Source: Raphanus sativus | Taxonomy: Eukaryota > Streptophyta > Magnoliopsida > Brassicales > Brassicaceae | Reading direction: 5' to 3' | Assembly (NCBI RefSeq): GCF_000801105.2 | Contig: NC_079513.1 | Location: 25,651,640 to 25,715,639, forward strand | Length of the DNA stretch: 64,000 nt | In this document: positions 22,845 through 34,123 of the stretch, piece by piece | Layout: each line of letters starts with the position of its first letter | Numbering within the stretch: the stretch's first letter is position 1 | Notes under the pieces: generated by a model | Database searches by the model: none | What the model was told of the DNA's origin: nothing | What the model saw: the letters and a program-made list of their open reading frames with translations, nothing else | Made by a program: the position numbers and the translations under genes

Positions 22845-24152
22845 GATGTGTTTCCATTCATTTTCCGAGTGTGTGCTCTCCTGAGTTCTTAACTATTTTA
22901 AAAATTTAATGTCTTCCTTGTTTTTTGTTTGTTCATAACAAACAAAGACTGTGATGTTCTGTATCTATCTATCACAATAATTACTATCTATAACAAAAAT
23001 TTCTCGTTTTATGTTTGATCAAATTCTCTTCATTTATACCAGATCATCTCGCCGGTGAATTATAATGGCTCGTTGAGGCATGTTGTGTTTCATAATTTTT
23101 TAGAAAGACGTTTAAGCATGCGTTAGCTTGGACTTTTTAAATGCCTTTAGTTAATTCTATAGCATTGAACTCGTATAAAAGTATAAAGCATAAATATATA
23201 TCCAAAGTAAAGATGAATGTAATGAGCCTATCAAAACAATATAATGAAAGGCAGGCAGGCCTTGAGTTCAATTATGGGCATGGTTCAGCAACATAAAGGG
23301 TGTTTTAGAAACTTAAAAGTGACCGAGTTTCAGACATTGGTTATGCAACCAATGAGTATCTCTATTTCAGCTACTAGAATAATGACAAGCTCTTTATATA
23401 AGTTTCATGTATAATAAATATCTCCAAGCATCACGAACAAGATTAAAAAAGAAAACACCAGAATGATAAATTTTGCAGCCACATTTTTTAAGTACAGACT
23501 CTACTGAATCAAATGATAGCAAAATGAATAAAAGCTAGACAACTTAAACTCTAGTAACAACGTGTAACGTTAACAAGTAGTGTTTCGTTTCTTCTCAATG
23601 TCCGTCCATCTCAATAGTAACAAGACTCATTCTTCTCCGCTGACTCTGCATTGTATCCACTTACCATTGTTATTCAATCTCTCTCTCTATACCCGACTCT
23701 TTCTCGCCAATTTTAATTGATGTTGTAGCCTTATACTCACTCAAAAGACATAAGATAATTGAATAAATAATCAAAGTAATTGTGGGCATGATGACTCAAC
23801 AAAGCAAAGGGTGTGTAAGCATGCCTGTTTTTTTCTCTTCTAGGTATTGACTTTGCGTTTGTCCACTAACCATTCTTATACATACAATCTCTTTTTCTCC
23901 GACTCTTTCTCTCCATGTGTTAACTAGTGCTGTAGCCTTCTTCCACTTGAACAAACATTGAAAAAAAGGGGATTGATTCATTCCAGACCATACGATATAA
24001 TAATAATAATGGGCCTAACTCAAACAAAAGCTAAAAAGCCCAATAAGCGTTTCTTATGATTCGACGTCTGCCTTATCCGTTTGGCTCATCTTCTTCCTCG
24101 CCTCTGAAGTTTCAAAAAAACACGAAGGAAGAGGATAGATAGAGAGAGAACA
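22845..24152. other. Intergenic, AG-peptide to plastid rps13 gene
   Basis: No gene is supported. It contains a diverged direct duplication (about 23640-23760 and 23845-23960). The final 150 bp are the promoter and leader of the ribosomal protein gene. Confidence 0.45.
23640..23960. repeat. Diverged direct duplication upstream of rps13
   Basis: The sequence beginning GACTCTGCATTGTATCCACT (about 23640) recurs from about 23845 as GACTTTGCGTTTGTCCACTA. Both continue with a CT-rich tract, CCGACTCTTTCTC and TGTAGCCTT, offset about 207 bp. Confidence 0.75.
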
Positions 24153-24856
24153 ATGGCGCAGATGGTTGCGATGCCCGTAGCCCACTCCCTCTCCCTCATT
24201 TGCAATTGGACTAAATCCAGTCCTCTCACTCGCAACACTCTCGCTCTGCCACCTACTAACGCTCCCAATGTAATAATCATTTCTCAAAAGACTCTCTCTC
24301 TCTCTAGCGTAAGGTTGTTGTGATTGAAGTTCTCGACTTTGATTCCTCTTTGTGTTGAATTTCAGAAGCAGAGTCTGAGCATCAGATGTGCTCGTGTGGG
24401 AGGTGTGGAGATTCCGAGTAACAAGAGGATTGAGTACTCTCTCCAGTACATTCATGGGATTGGTCGAACTAGGGCTCGCCAGATCCTCGTTGATCTCCAG
24501 ATGGAGAACAAGATCACCAAAGACATGGCTGAGGAAGAGCTCATCGTTCTTCGTGATGAAGTCTCCAAGTACATGATCGAGGGTGATCTGGTATATATGT
24601 TCTCATAGTAACAGTTTTGTCTCTTGAGATTGGAGAATAACTTTTAGACTGAACTGTTGGATTGTTTTACTTTTGTGTGGTTGTGTAGAGGAGATTCAAT
24701 GCGCTTGCTATCAAGAGGTTGAAGGAGATACAGTGTTACCGTGGTGTAAGGCACATCCAAGGGTTACCATGTCGTGGACAGAGAACCAAGAACAACTGTA
24801 GAACTCTTAAAGGCAAGAAGATTGCTATTGCTGGTAAGAAGAAAGTTTCCAAGTAA
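24153..24856 (+). CDS. RPS13: Plastid 30S ribosomal protein S13 (nuclear-encoded)
   Basis: Three exons (24153-24269, 24366-24590, 24689-24856) give 169 aa. The first 45 residues ([16 protein letters not shown]...) form a Ser/Thr-rich chloroplast transit peptide. The S13 domain begins at [20 protein letters not shown] and contains [14 protein letters not shown], the helix-two-turns-helix segment. It ends with the basic tail [20 protein letters not shown], which contacts 16S rRNA and the P-site tRNA. Length and the RGQRTKNN signature match bacterial-type S13 and not cytosolic S18. Gene order fits AT5G14320, an embryo-essential plastid S13. Exon 1 carries essentially only the transit peptide, a common layout for transferred plastid genes. 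Confidence 0.95.
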
Positions 24857-25303
24857 CCAACTCATCTGAATCTTGGATGTCCTGTAATAATACTCTTTTG
24901 TTCTGTCTCTAGTTTTCTCTGTTCTAAAATGTGATTTTGTAATCTCCTGAAACTTGGTTCGAATGGAGCCCTTTCCAGACTAATCTCCAGCTTTGTTATT
25001 GTTCCATATCTTCCATCCATCATTCATGATCTTAAGTTCCATAGAAAGTTGGAAGCTGAAAGCTTTAGTGTTTCTAATGTCAAACCAAGAACAAACCTGA
25101 AAATATAATCGAACCAAAATGGTTTATTCAAAAATCGTACATATACATCATAGAACAACCCCAAGAAATGAATAAAATTGATGACTTTTGCAAGAGAAGA
25201 TTCATAATCTTAAGTCGTCTATAATCCTATTCACAAAATCTTGCTGCTACATACAAAAAAAAGGAAGAGAATGAATGATAATAATAATAACAGGATAAGA
25301 TTC
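24857..25303. other. Intergenic between convergent rps13 and CXE16
   Basis: Two 3' flanks of convergent genes. No other feature is visible. Confidence 0.4.
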
Positions 25304-27180
25304 TCAGTAAGAGAACTCATGGCCACGTAGAGAAATGTATTTCTTAACCCAGATAGCAATATCTTCGGCGCAGGCCTGTGCCTGAGGGGTCTTGAGAAGC
25401 ATATCAAGCGTTGCAAACTCATGAACCGCGTCTTTGTATTCTAAAACCGGAGAATCTACGTTTACCTTTCTAAGCTCCTCCGCATAGGCAATGGCTCGAT
25501 CTCTCATCCAGTCGTGCTCTGCCACTACTGTGAGAGTTGGAGGCATTAGCTTCAGAGGCGGTCCGCTGCGGTTATGGGCTAGTGGGTTTGCTGCCGGGTG
25601 GTCAAAGTCGAACTCTTTCTCTGGTAAGAAGAGTTTCCAGGCGAGAACAGAGACGGGCTTATCGTAGAAGTAGGAGTTTGCCAGCTTTATCTCGGACTGT
25701 GTTGGGTTGTTTCCGATGAAAAATGGGTACATTAGAACCTGTGCAACGACTTTAACCGGCTCTAGAAGTTTCCCAGCTTCCACTGCTTTCCGAGCTACGT
25801 AGTCTGCTATGTTCCCACCACAGCTCACCCCCAGAAGAACACATCTGTGTTAAAGAGTAAAAAAATGGAACAAGTTGAGAAACACAACTTGATATGAAGT
25901 TACAAAGCTAGATAAGTGTATCTAACTAGTTCTCCTTAGAGCTTTTGCTCCTAGTTAATCCTATAGCCACTTCGAAACATCTCATCTGCCGTAACTGGTC
26001 TAAATTCCATAAATTGCTGAAACAATCTAAAACCAAAGCGTGTTCTAAGTTCAGCAAACATAAGCGTTTCATAAACACATCAAAACCCAAATATTTAAAG
26101 TGGACATCATCTCAAAACCTTGAGAGCAACTCACTCTATGGTCGATTACAGCTTTACTTTAGGTGTCTCTAGCTAATAATACCTCTTAAATATTTATACT
26201 TTATTTGTCTTTACAGCTAACAAAATCTGTGTTAAAAAACCATAAGGAGGCAAACAGCTGTTGATCTGAGATTGCAAGCAATGGAAGATCAGCTTATCTA
26301 AGTCCATCTAACCCAGCTCTACGCAGAACAATTAAACTATTCTAACGATCTAATCTTTGCTAAATCTGTCTAAAGCAAAAGATACAAACCTGGAAGGATC
26401 AGCATGAGCAGCGAGCCAAGGCTCAACCATAGAAGCACCAAACGCATCAACAATATGTCCCTGCTGACCATTCATCTTCTTCAACTCAACGCCATTACTA
26501 ACACGCCGATTGTTATTATTATTACCACCACCCAAAGACTTACAACAATCAGCCAAGTTAGCCTGCTTCCCAAGCCAATGCAGCACCTTGACACCATCCT
26601 CAAACGCCGCGGGGTACCGATTCTCCGGGGCCAACCTATACCCCACGGCCAGCACGATCACATCGCACACTTTCGCGATCCTCCGGCAAAAGAAGTCGTT
26701 CGCCGCCGAGTCCGAGCTCCCGCTCACCCAACCCCCGCCGTGAAACTGCAGCATCACCGGCAGTTTCCGCGAGCTCCTCTTCGGAGACGGCGCGTACCCT
26801 CCGTAAGGCTCTAGGTTCTCGCCTCCGTAGCTGTTCCTCCGAGACTCCGGCGGAGAGGAGGAGTGATCGAGAGGAGGAGGGACGTTGTTGTGGCTGTGTC
26901 TCCGATCGGCGGATCTGGGCTCGGTTGGGGAGGAGAGGGCGGATTCGGGGAGGAAGATGCGTACGGAGAGAGAGGTCATCGGATCGATGTGGATGTCTTT
27001 GGTCGCGACGCCGTCGGAGAAGGAAGGGTTCGCGGCGGAGACGGATTCGTCGGATCGGGTGGAGACTCCGAATGAATCGGATGGCACATGGTGAGGTGAG
27101 ATCGAGATGAGGTTCTGGAGACGGTGTTTGAGGAGTAGCTTGAAGAAGACGCTGTAGAGTTTCACAGCTACGCTTGGCAT
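25304..27180 (-). CDS. CXE16: Carboxylesterase of the HSL/GID1-like family (CXE16)
   Basis: Two exons on the minus strand, 27180-26390 and 25844-25304, give 443 aa, close to Arabidopsis CXE16. The alpha/beta-hydrolase fold is clear: oxyanion motif HGGGWVSG near residue 147, nucleophile elbow GVSCGGN with Ser at about 271, Asp in AEHDWMRD (about 375) and His in DAVHEF (about 405). The full triad is present, so it should be an active esterase, unlike GID1 receptors where the His is lost. A variable, Ser/Arg-rich insertion (about 85-140) precedes the catalytic domain. The substrate is unknown. An in-frame GTG precedes the chosen ATG. The 545-nt intron is CT/AT-rich with no gene. A (GA)n leader lies at 27347-27368. 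The first exon is notably GC-rich, which creates long spurious frames on the other strand and in the other frames. Confidence 0.94.
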
Positions 27181-27508
27181 TGGGAACACGCAGGGTCTCT
27201 CTCGCTTTTAGGGCTTTCTCCCTCCAATTTTGAATTTGAACGGAGAGACTGAGATCGAATTTGATTGAGAAAGAGTCAAAATTGATCGGAAGCCCAGTTT
27301 CTGAGTTCTTTGATTTCGAGTAATTTACAGAGAATATTAAAATGATGAGAGAGAGAGAGAGAGAGAGACGATTGTGGATGAAGTGTCGTTGCCTATTGGT
27401 ATGAGAGAGGGAGAAAGTTATCAGCTGCAACGCGTTTTACTGTAACTCGGAAAGTTCTGTCTCGCTTTTTCAGTTTTGTACGTTCTTGTTCTACATACGT
27501 AACATTAG
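27181..27508. other. CXE16 leader and promoter, up to the hAT insertion
   Basis: The stretch holds the (GA)n microsatellite (27347-27368) in the CXE16 5' region. The hAT target-site copy AACATTAG occupies 27501-27508. Confidence 0.5.
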
Positions 27509-28710
27509 TAGAGATGTCAATCATGGACCTGGACCGCGGGTCTGGCCCGTAAAGAACTGTCGCGGGACGGGATTGGGCCGAGATTTTACAGACCCGCAAA
27601 TTAGCGGGCTTTGCGGGACGGGTCTTTGCGGGACTGGGTCTTTTGCGGGATGGGACGATGCGGGTCTGCGGGATTACAAAGACCCGCATTTTTTTCCTCC
27701 TCAATTCTTGTTTTACCTCAAAAAAAAAAAGAGTGAAAAAGGTAATTTATATGACTTTCCTCTGAAAAAAGAAAAAAGCTTCAGCAATGATGATTCGAGC
27801 TCCGACGATGATGTTTTGAGCTCCATTAGTGTTTTAATTTGGTGTTTTTAATTAATTTTGGGATTAGCAGCTTAGTTTTGGTGTTTGATTATATTTAGTT
27901 TTTATTCATTAAAACTAAAAATTGGTTATGAACTTAGGAGTTATAAGCTAATGAAAAACATATTCTGAAATTATCTTTAATTGGTATGTATGTAAATATG
28001 TTTGAGTGTGACAAAATTAACTATAACTATTTTATTTGGTTAAGATAACATGAACAAGACTAAGCTCTGATCAAAGCGGTAACGAGAATAAGCTATGGTT
28101 AGAGCCTTGATCGACTAAGCTATTTAATTCTATAACAATGATGTCGTTCAGCTGAAACAGTTAGTCTTGTTACTGATTAGAGCCTTCTTCGATATGTATT
28201 TTATTCTTCATGTTCTCTCGTTACTTATCATTGTTATCTTGTTACATCAATAGAATAGAATATACATTAACATCTCATTTTTACATGCACTTTTTGTTTG
28301 GTTATGACTTCATATATATATATAATCATCTCATGTTCTATATGCACTTTTAATAGAGAAAATATGCATAATATATTACAAATTTTGAAGAATTTGCATT
28401 GTAGACATTTCATGTATATTAATTATGTGAACTTGGTTATGTAGGGGAGCAGCCTGAGGCATCTTAGAGCGGCATGCAGCATCAGGAAGTGTTCTGGAGC
28501 GGCCTGCAGTGTCAAGCATGATCGGATACATTACATTAACGTATGTCCCGCGGGACAGCCTGTAAAGGAGTATGCAATTTGCGGTACGGGCTTGGGACGA
28601 CCTTTTGGAGACCGCAGCCCGCGCGGGCCTGACCCGCCGTGACCCGCAAAAAGATGAGCCCGCTGCGGTACGGGACGGGACGGGACGGATCAACCTGTTT
28701 GACATCTCTA
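27509..28710. mobile_element. Non-autonomous hAT element with 12-bp TIRs and 8-bp TSD
   Basis: The left terminus TAGAGATGTCAA (27509-27520) is the exact inverse of the right terminus TTGACATCTCTA (28699-28710). The element is flanked by identical 8-bp copies AACATTAG (27501-27508 and 28711-28718). 12-bp TIRs plus an 8-bp TSD identify the hAT superfamily. Both subterminal regions (27530-27690 and 28545-28685) are packed with GCGGG/CCCGC and GGGACGGG motifs, likely transposase-binding repeats. The 850-bp centre is AT-rich with no transposase frame. The element is 1202 bp, and the perfect TSD suggests a fairly recent insertion. It sits about 330 bp upstream of the CXE16 start codon. Confidence 0.93.
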
Positions 28711-28718
28711 AACATTAG

Positions 28719-29665
28719 CTTAAAGTTTTTCTTCTTCTTTGTGTATATTTTTGTTCTTCACCGATTATGTAAGTTTTGTGGAACGAGATTCCGAAACTAT
28801 TAAATGGCATTTCATTGTGTTTCAATCATGGACTACTAGTATGGCATAAAGACAGCTCTATAAATGCATTATTTTATTATGCGAATCCATTACTAGCACA
28901 TCTTGGTTGCATTCATTTTTGAAGCTGAGATCTTTTGTTTTTGTTAATCAAAAGCTAACTTAAATTTGGGAACGTAACAAAGAATGCTACCTTGAATTAG
29001 TCTTTCAATAATTGTTTGACCATTTTAGCTTAGTGAGTTAAAATGGTTGATAATTGTATTCAATGTTGCAAACGAAAAATATTGTGGAAAAATTACGAGA
29101 TAAGAAAAAAAAACATGAAAAATTCCAAGAATTTTGGTCGCTCTTGGTGAACTTGACCCTGAATTAAAAATCAAAGACTCTAGAGAGAATTTTGCAAGAT
29201 ATTGGTCGAATTTAGGATACTAAAGTCGCACTAATTTTCAGTTAAAATAAAATAAAAACAGAGTTTTGACACATTTCAAATTTAAGACTCCGTCGTCGGA
29301 AGCCCAGTGGACCATACATAGGCTTCTACAAAAACTATTAAAAATGGCGCGACGGAAAAGGCTTTTTAACTTTTATGGGCCGTAAACTAGCGCAAACACC
29401 AAAACACAACGGTAGTAGGACTACCTATCAGGTTTACCAAAAACGACACGCAGAAAAAATAGCTGTGTCCTCTCTGGACAATCAATAATGCAGTTTAGCA
29501 AACGAGACAACGCAATTTTTAAGTAATGATAAAGATTAGCTGCGGTACAAAATGTTCTCTACTTGTTGGCCATTGTGAGGGAAAAAATTATGAAACTTCA
29601 TAACCAACACAAAAGAACAAAGATACGTTGTCTGTCTTTTTGAGCCAAGTTTTGTTCCTTCAGGT
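28719..29665. other. Intergenic, hAT element to the CSN3 3' end
   Basis: AT-rich, no gene seen. Arabidopsis has several genes between CXE16 and CSN3, as I recall; none is detectable here. Confidence 0.4.
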
Positions 29666-32037
29666 TTACATAGCGAACTTCTGAGGGACAGTATCAAAAT
29701 CGTCTCCAAAGTCATACCTTTGCCTTTCCCTTCCAACCTGAGATAAAATCGTCAACGGTTTACTCCGAGAAACTTAGGTTCCAGGACAATACAGTCTATA
29801 AAACATGGCATTTAATTACCTTTCCCAAGTATAAAGGATCACATGACAAGCTCTCATCCATGTCTAAGAGATTCTTCGACAGCCTAATTTTCCTGAAAAC
29901 CATATAAACACAGAGCTTACTTGATGCTATTTCTACTCAGACCAATTAATTCGTATCTCTATCAATTTATTCCATGTGACAGTAAAGTACTAGGTTTGTA
30001 GACTGACCTTTGAATGGCAGAATCCATTATCTCTATCATCTCACTTGTTTTGTACTGCTCAGGGTCCTCCAGGAATCTGACCATTCCATCTTTCTGGTTG
30101 ATAAGGGCATGTATCTGACCATCCTGGATCTGCAAGTTTGCAAAGAAAACATCATATTTGTCAATTTAATGGTTATATAGTTATAAAGCTAGCTTCGGAA
30201 AAAAGAAACAGTGTGGGACACAAAAGATACAGTACCATCTGGAGCACATGCATTTCCGCCTCCTTAGCATTAGGAAGTTGGACCATGTTGGCTATATCTT
30301 GAAGCGACAAGGTCAAGTACTTTTGAGTCAATCTCAGAATGTTCCGCTTGTATAGGGATGACACTGCTTGCTTAACTAATCCAAGGTTCTTATCCTAGAA
30401 AGGGGTAAAACGGTAAATGAAGATCAATAAATGCAAGCTATAGAGTGAATGAAGAAGATTAATATCAGTGGTGAGAGTTTATGGGAGATTTAACCTTTTC
30501 AAAATCAGAGCTGTTGGCCACAACAACTGCCTCTAGTTCACTGATCTTCCCGTCGTTGTAACACATACCCACGTCAATGTAAGGCTGAGAAAAGAGTGAA
30601 TGGTAGAATTATAAGCTTAATATAGATCTAGCTAGTATAGGGTACAAAGCAGCTGAAAACCCCACTGGATTGAACTGAAAAGAACTCATCATATGGGCAA
30701 AATGAAGACGTCATAACGTAGAAAATTGATAAATGCACAATTGATAGGGTTCAAACGTACTGTGCACCAGGTTTTGAAGTGAGTCTTAGCTGCTGAAGAA
30801 GCGCACTTGGGGAGGTTGACGCTAAACTGCACAAGTTAAAATAACACAATCTTATAAGAACGTCACAAGATAAACCAATGCTAGAAGAGAAAATAATCAG
30901 AAATAGGTTAAAACTAGTGAAACCAACATTACTCAAAACATCCAATGGAGCAGGCTCATGGAATACGACACCTCCCACGACAGAAAACTAGATAAACAAA
31001 ATAATCGAAACATAAACGCAGCCTTCACCTGTCCAGAGTGAATGAGAGTCACCAATATGTACTTTTTATACGCCTCAAGAGCTATGGCGTTGACAATATG
31101 CATTGGAGCAGTGACAACCTGGGAAAACGCACTTCGATCAAGTCAAAACTAAAGCACAAGTCTATGATGGATAATAAAAACATGTGAAAAAGTAAATAGA
31201 ACGCCTTACATTGTAAAGAAGCTCCAATGCTTTCTGGAATCTCTTCAACCCAATGCATATCATTCCCCTAACAAAAAGTGCAGAATAGATCATAAGTTAC
31301 TTCTGGTATATTAACATAGGTGTCAGGAACGAGAATCTCTAGGCTTACCCATAATAGCAATAGAGATAAAAATCTCTAGGCTGGTCAACCTCCAAGATAT
31401 CATCACTAAGAACGGAGAAACCAGCTTTATAGCACTTCGCCAGCAAACACAGCTGAAGACAATCCGGATGCAACGCAGTCAAACGTTTGGTGGAGACCTG
31501 AACCTTATGAACAGCTTTCAACAGTGGCGCCACCCCTCGTAAAGGATCTCTGAGCTCCAAAACTTTGTCTTTGAATCTCTTACAAAGAGAAACAACTGCA
31601 AGCATCAAAACAACAACATCATCATCAACCCTAAAGATAACAACACAGAGAGATGAGATTACATTTCTCGCTCGCTAGACGAATCTGCACAGCATCGCAA
31701 GCGTTGATGAACCGAGCAATCAACAGAACCACCTCATTGGGCACTGGACCACACGTAAGAACGTCGCTGAAACATTCAAAACGTAAACAAAAAGAACAGA
31801 TAAACCTCCTTGGAATCGATCAAAGCTCATCCCTCAGAGTAATGGAACTCACAGGAGATAGAGGTAGCCGAGAGAATGCTTCGAGGGGTCGAGCTGGTCA
31901 AGTGTAGAAAGCTGAAGATCCGAGTCGGCTCGGAGCGACTCGTTAGCTACTTTCAGAACATCGTGAAGTGCGGATAAGTCCCTGGAGCTCGCTGATAGTC
32001 CCTGGATTGACTTTATCACAGCCTCCACCGAGCTCAT
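29666..32037 (-). CDS. CSN3: COP9 signalosome subunit 3 (CSN3 / FUS11 / COP13)
   Basis: Eleven exons on the minus strand: 32037-31853, 31766-31663, 31595-31349, 31267-31210, 31118-31029, 30826-30761, 30584-30495, 30394-30236, 30129-30008, 29892-29820, 29737-29666. All join in phase and give 421 aa. The sequence follows plant CSN3 throughout: [13 protein letters not shown] at the start, [19 protein letters not shown] and [14 protein letters not shown] in the helical-repeat part, [17 protein letters not shown] and [17 protein letters not shown] in the PCI domain, and [13 protein letters not shown] at the end. CSN3 is a scaffold subunit of the nuclear CSN complex, which removes NEDD8 from cullins; mutants have the fusca/cop photomorphogenic phenotype. 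The gene is head-to-head with the phosducin-like gene, 596 bp between start codons. Confidence 0.96.
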
Positions 32038-32633
32038 ACCTTCCGATCAATATAGAAAATTCCGACGAACGCAAAACCCTAATCGATCGCCTCACTCTTC
32101 TCTCTCCCTATCAAAAAAAAGAAACTTTCACGACTGTTTAATTATCACTGGAGCTTCTCCATAAGTAGCTCGAGAGTACAAAGTCATAAACCGATTGCTA
32201 ACCGTCTTCTAAATTAGATATTATCCAAACGGTTTGAATACGGTTATTGTTCGGTTTAACTAAACTATTCGCTGGTCTGGCCTTTACCACCATTGACTTA
32301 ACACGGTTTAGTTATCCAAACTGTTTAATTATCTCTGGATACTGTCATCAAAATCAGATATCATAGACCGGTGTGAATCATATAAGAAATAACAGTGATC
32401 TAAATCAGATATCATCGGACCGGTGTGAATCGTATAATAAATAACCGGTTCGGTATTTTTCGGTTTTACCAGACCACTCGCGGTTCTGACCTTTACCACC
32501 GGCGACGAGATTGTGATTACAGAGTGTCAAACCAATCAGCCTTTTTTTCTTTTTTTCTCTCAGATTCATTCAAAGCTGCTCTGTATAAATCTAAACGGAG
32601 AATAGTTGAAGCTTTCGTAGAGTGGCGAAATCG
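32038..32633. promoter_or_regulatory. Bidirectional promoter between CSN3 and the phosducin-like gene
   Basis: Two housekeeping genes start 596 bp apart on opposite strands. The interval contains a diverged duplication. AAATCAGATATCAT plus GACCGGTGTGAATC occurs at about 32351 and again at 32403. A larger unit from ACGGTTATTGTTCGGTTT to GACCTTTACCACC occurs at about 32240-32296 and 32446-32502. A TATA-like TATAAAT at about 32584 would serve the plus-strand gene. Confidence 0.7.
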
Positions 32634-33882
32634 ATGGCGGATTATCATTTCGTGTACAAGGACGTGGAAGGAACGTCGACGCAATGGGACGATATCCAGC
32701 GGAAGCTTGGGAATCTCCCGGAGAAGGCTCCGGCATTCAAACCTCCGGCTTATACTCCGGAACAAGACGAGTCTTCAGCTCCAAAGGACCAAGCTTGGTT
32801 CGATAAGAAAACAGAGGAGGAGCTTGAGGATCTTGAGGACGACAAGGATCTCGACGACGATCGCTTCCTCGAAGAATACAGGTTTTCAGATCGAATCAAA
32901 CACTCTGTTTTTTTTTTCTGTATTTAATATATTAGTTGAACCTAGAGAACGCTTTCTCGGATCTGTTGTTATGTAGCTCGCTAGCTATCCTCTGTTTTTC
33001 TGGATCAAGCTCTGTTTTTATCGGATTGTGTGTGACACGCATTGTTTCGTAATGCCTAAAGAAAAGAGGTCTACTTTATGTTCGATGTGGATGATGGGTT
33101 ACGTGAAACACACTTCATGTTTCTTCTCTAATGTTTTGATAGGAAGAAGAGGTTAACAGAGTTGAGAGAAGCTGCTAAAGTTAGGAGGTATGGATCAGTG
33201 ACTCCCATCTCGAGCTCTGACTTCGTGCGGGAGGTTACACAAGCTTCTGCTGAAGTTTGGGTTGTTCTCTGTCTCTACAAAGATGGGTATGTTTTTGTAG
33301 TATTAGTGAATCTTATATTACATGCTTGAAACACTAACCTTTTGTTCGTTTTTTCGTTTGATATGATAGTTTTGCAGAGTGTGGTTTGCTATTGGGTTGT
33401 CTAGATGAATTGGCTGGCAGATACCCGGCAACGAAGTTTGTTAAGATTATATCCACTGATTGTATTCCTAACTACCCTGATTGCAATCTGCCTACCTTGT
33501 TGGTGTACCATCACGGCGCCGTTAAAGGAACCCATGTAGGCTTGAAGAGTGTTGGCCGTAGGTGCACCCCAGAGAGTAAGTTTGAAGTCTTCTTGTTGTT
33601 TGATGTATGCTTCAGTATGTGCCCAATTGTGTTTGATAATTATGGCATGTCTCGTCTCTAACATTTGTCTGATCTAAACGATGTCTGAACATGTTTGTTG
33701 CTTTTGCAGGTGTAGCCTTAATTTTGTGTCAGTCGGAGCCAGTACTTAACGATGGCAAAAGTGGAGATGATGAGTCTTCAAGGGAAGCTGTGATGGCTGG
33801 AGTTCGAAGACAGTTCATAGAACGAGTGGTGAAAGACCATGAAGATAAGGATAATGATGATGATGGTTACAATAGCGATTAG
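32634..33882 (+). CDS. Phosducin-like protein 3 (thioredoxin-fold chaperone cofactor)
   Basis: Four exons (32634-32881, 33143-33286, 33370-33575, 33710-33882) give 256 aa. The N-terminal helical part starts MADYHFVYKDVEGTSTQWDD and includes an acidic stretch (EELEDLEDDKDLDDDRFLEEY). The thioredoxin-like domain (about 95-215) has FVREVTQASAEVWVVLCLYK, FVKIISTDCIPNYPDCNLPT and LLVYHHGAVKGTHVGL. It lacks a CxxC active site, as is usual in this family. The tail is acidic (DHEDKDNDDDGYNSD). PhLP2/3-type proteins assist CCT-chaperonin folding of actin and tubulin in the cytosol. Gene order fits AT5G14240. The ATG at 32634 is taken rather than an upstream in-frame GTG because it starts the conserved MADYHFVYKD. 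Confidence 0.94.
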
Positions 33883-34123
33883 ATAACTCTTAAAGCTTCT
33901 CTATTTTTTCTCTGTTTTTTTGCTTGTTGCGGTTTTGACTGGTAAACACAAAAGTGTTTTGACTTCATTTGTATTGTAATGCTTTCTCAAAAATCTTCTT
34001 GTTATTTTAAATGAACCAATCTTCTTATTTAAGCAAAAACCCAACAACTATAAACACCCCTGACGCAACAGAAGCACACTACTCTCTTTCTCAAAACTTC
34101 TTTATATACAAAAGCAACACTCT

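Noticed and set aside
26636..27430. 264-codon frame on the minus strand overlapping CXE16
   Set aside because: It is a frame shadow of the GC-rich first exon of CXE16, Arg/Pro-rich with no domain, and the true frame has the full esterase motifs.
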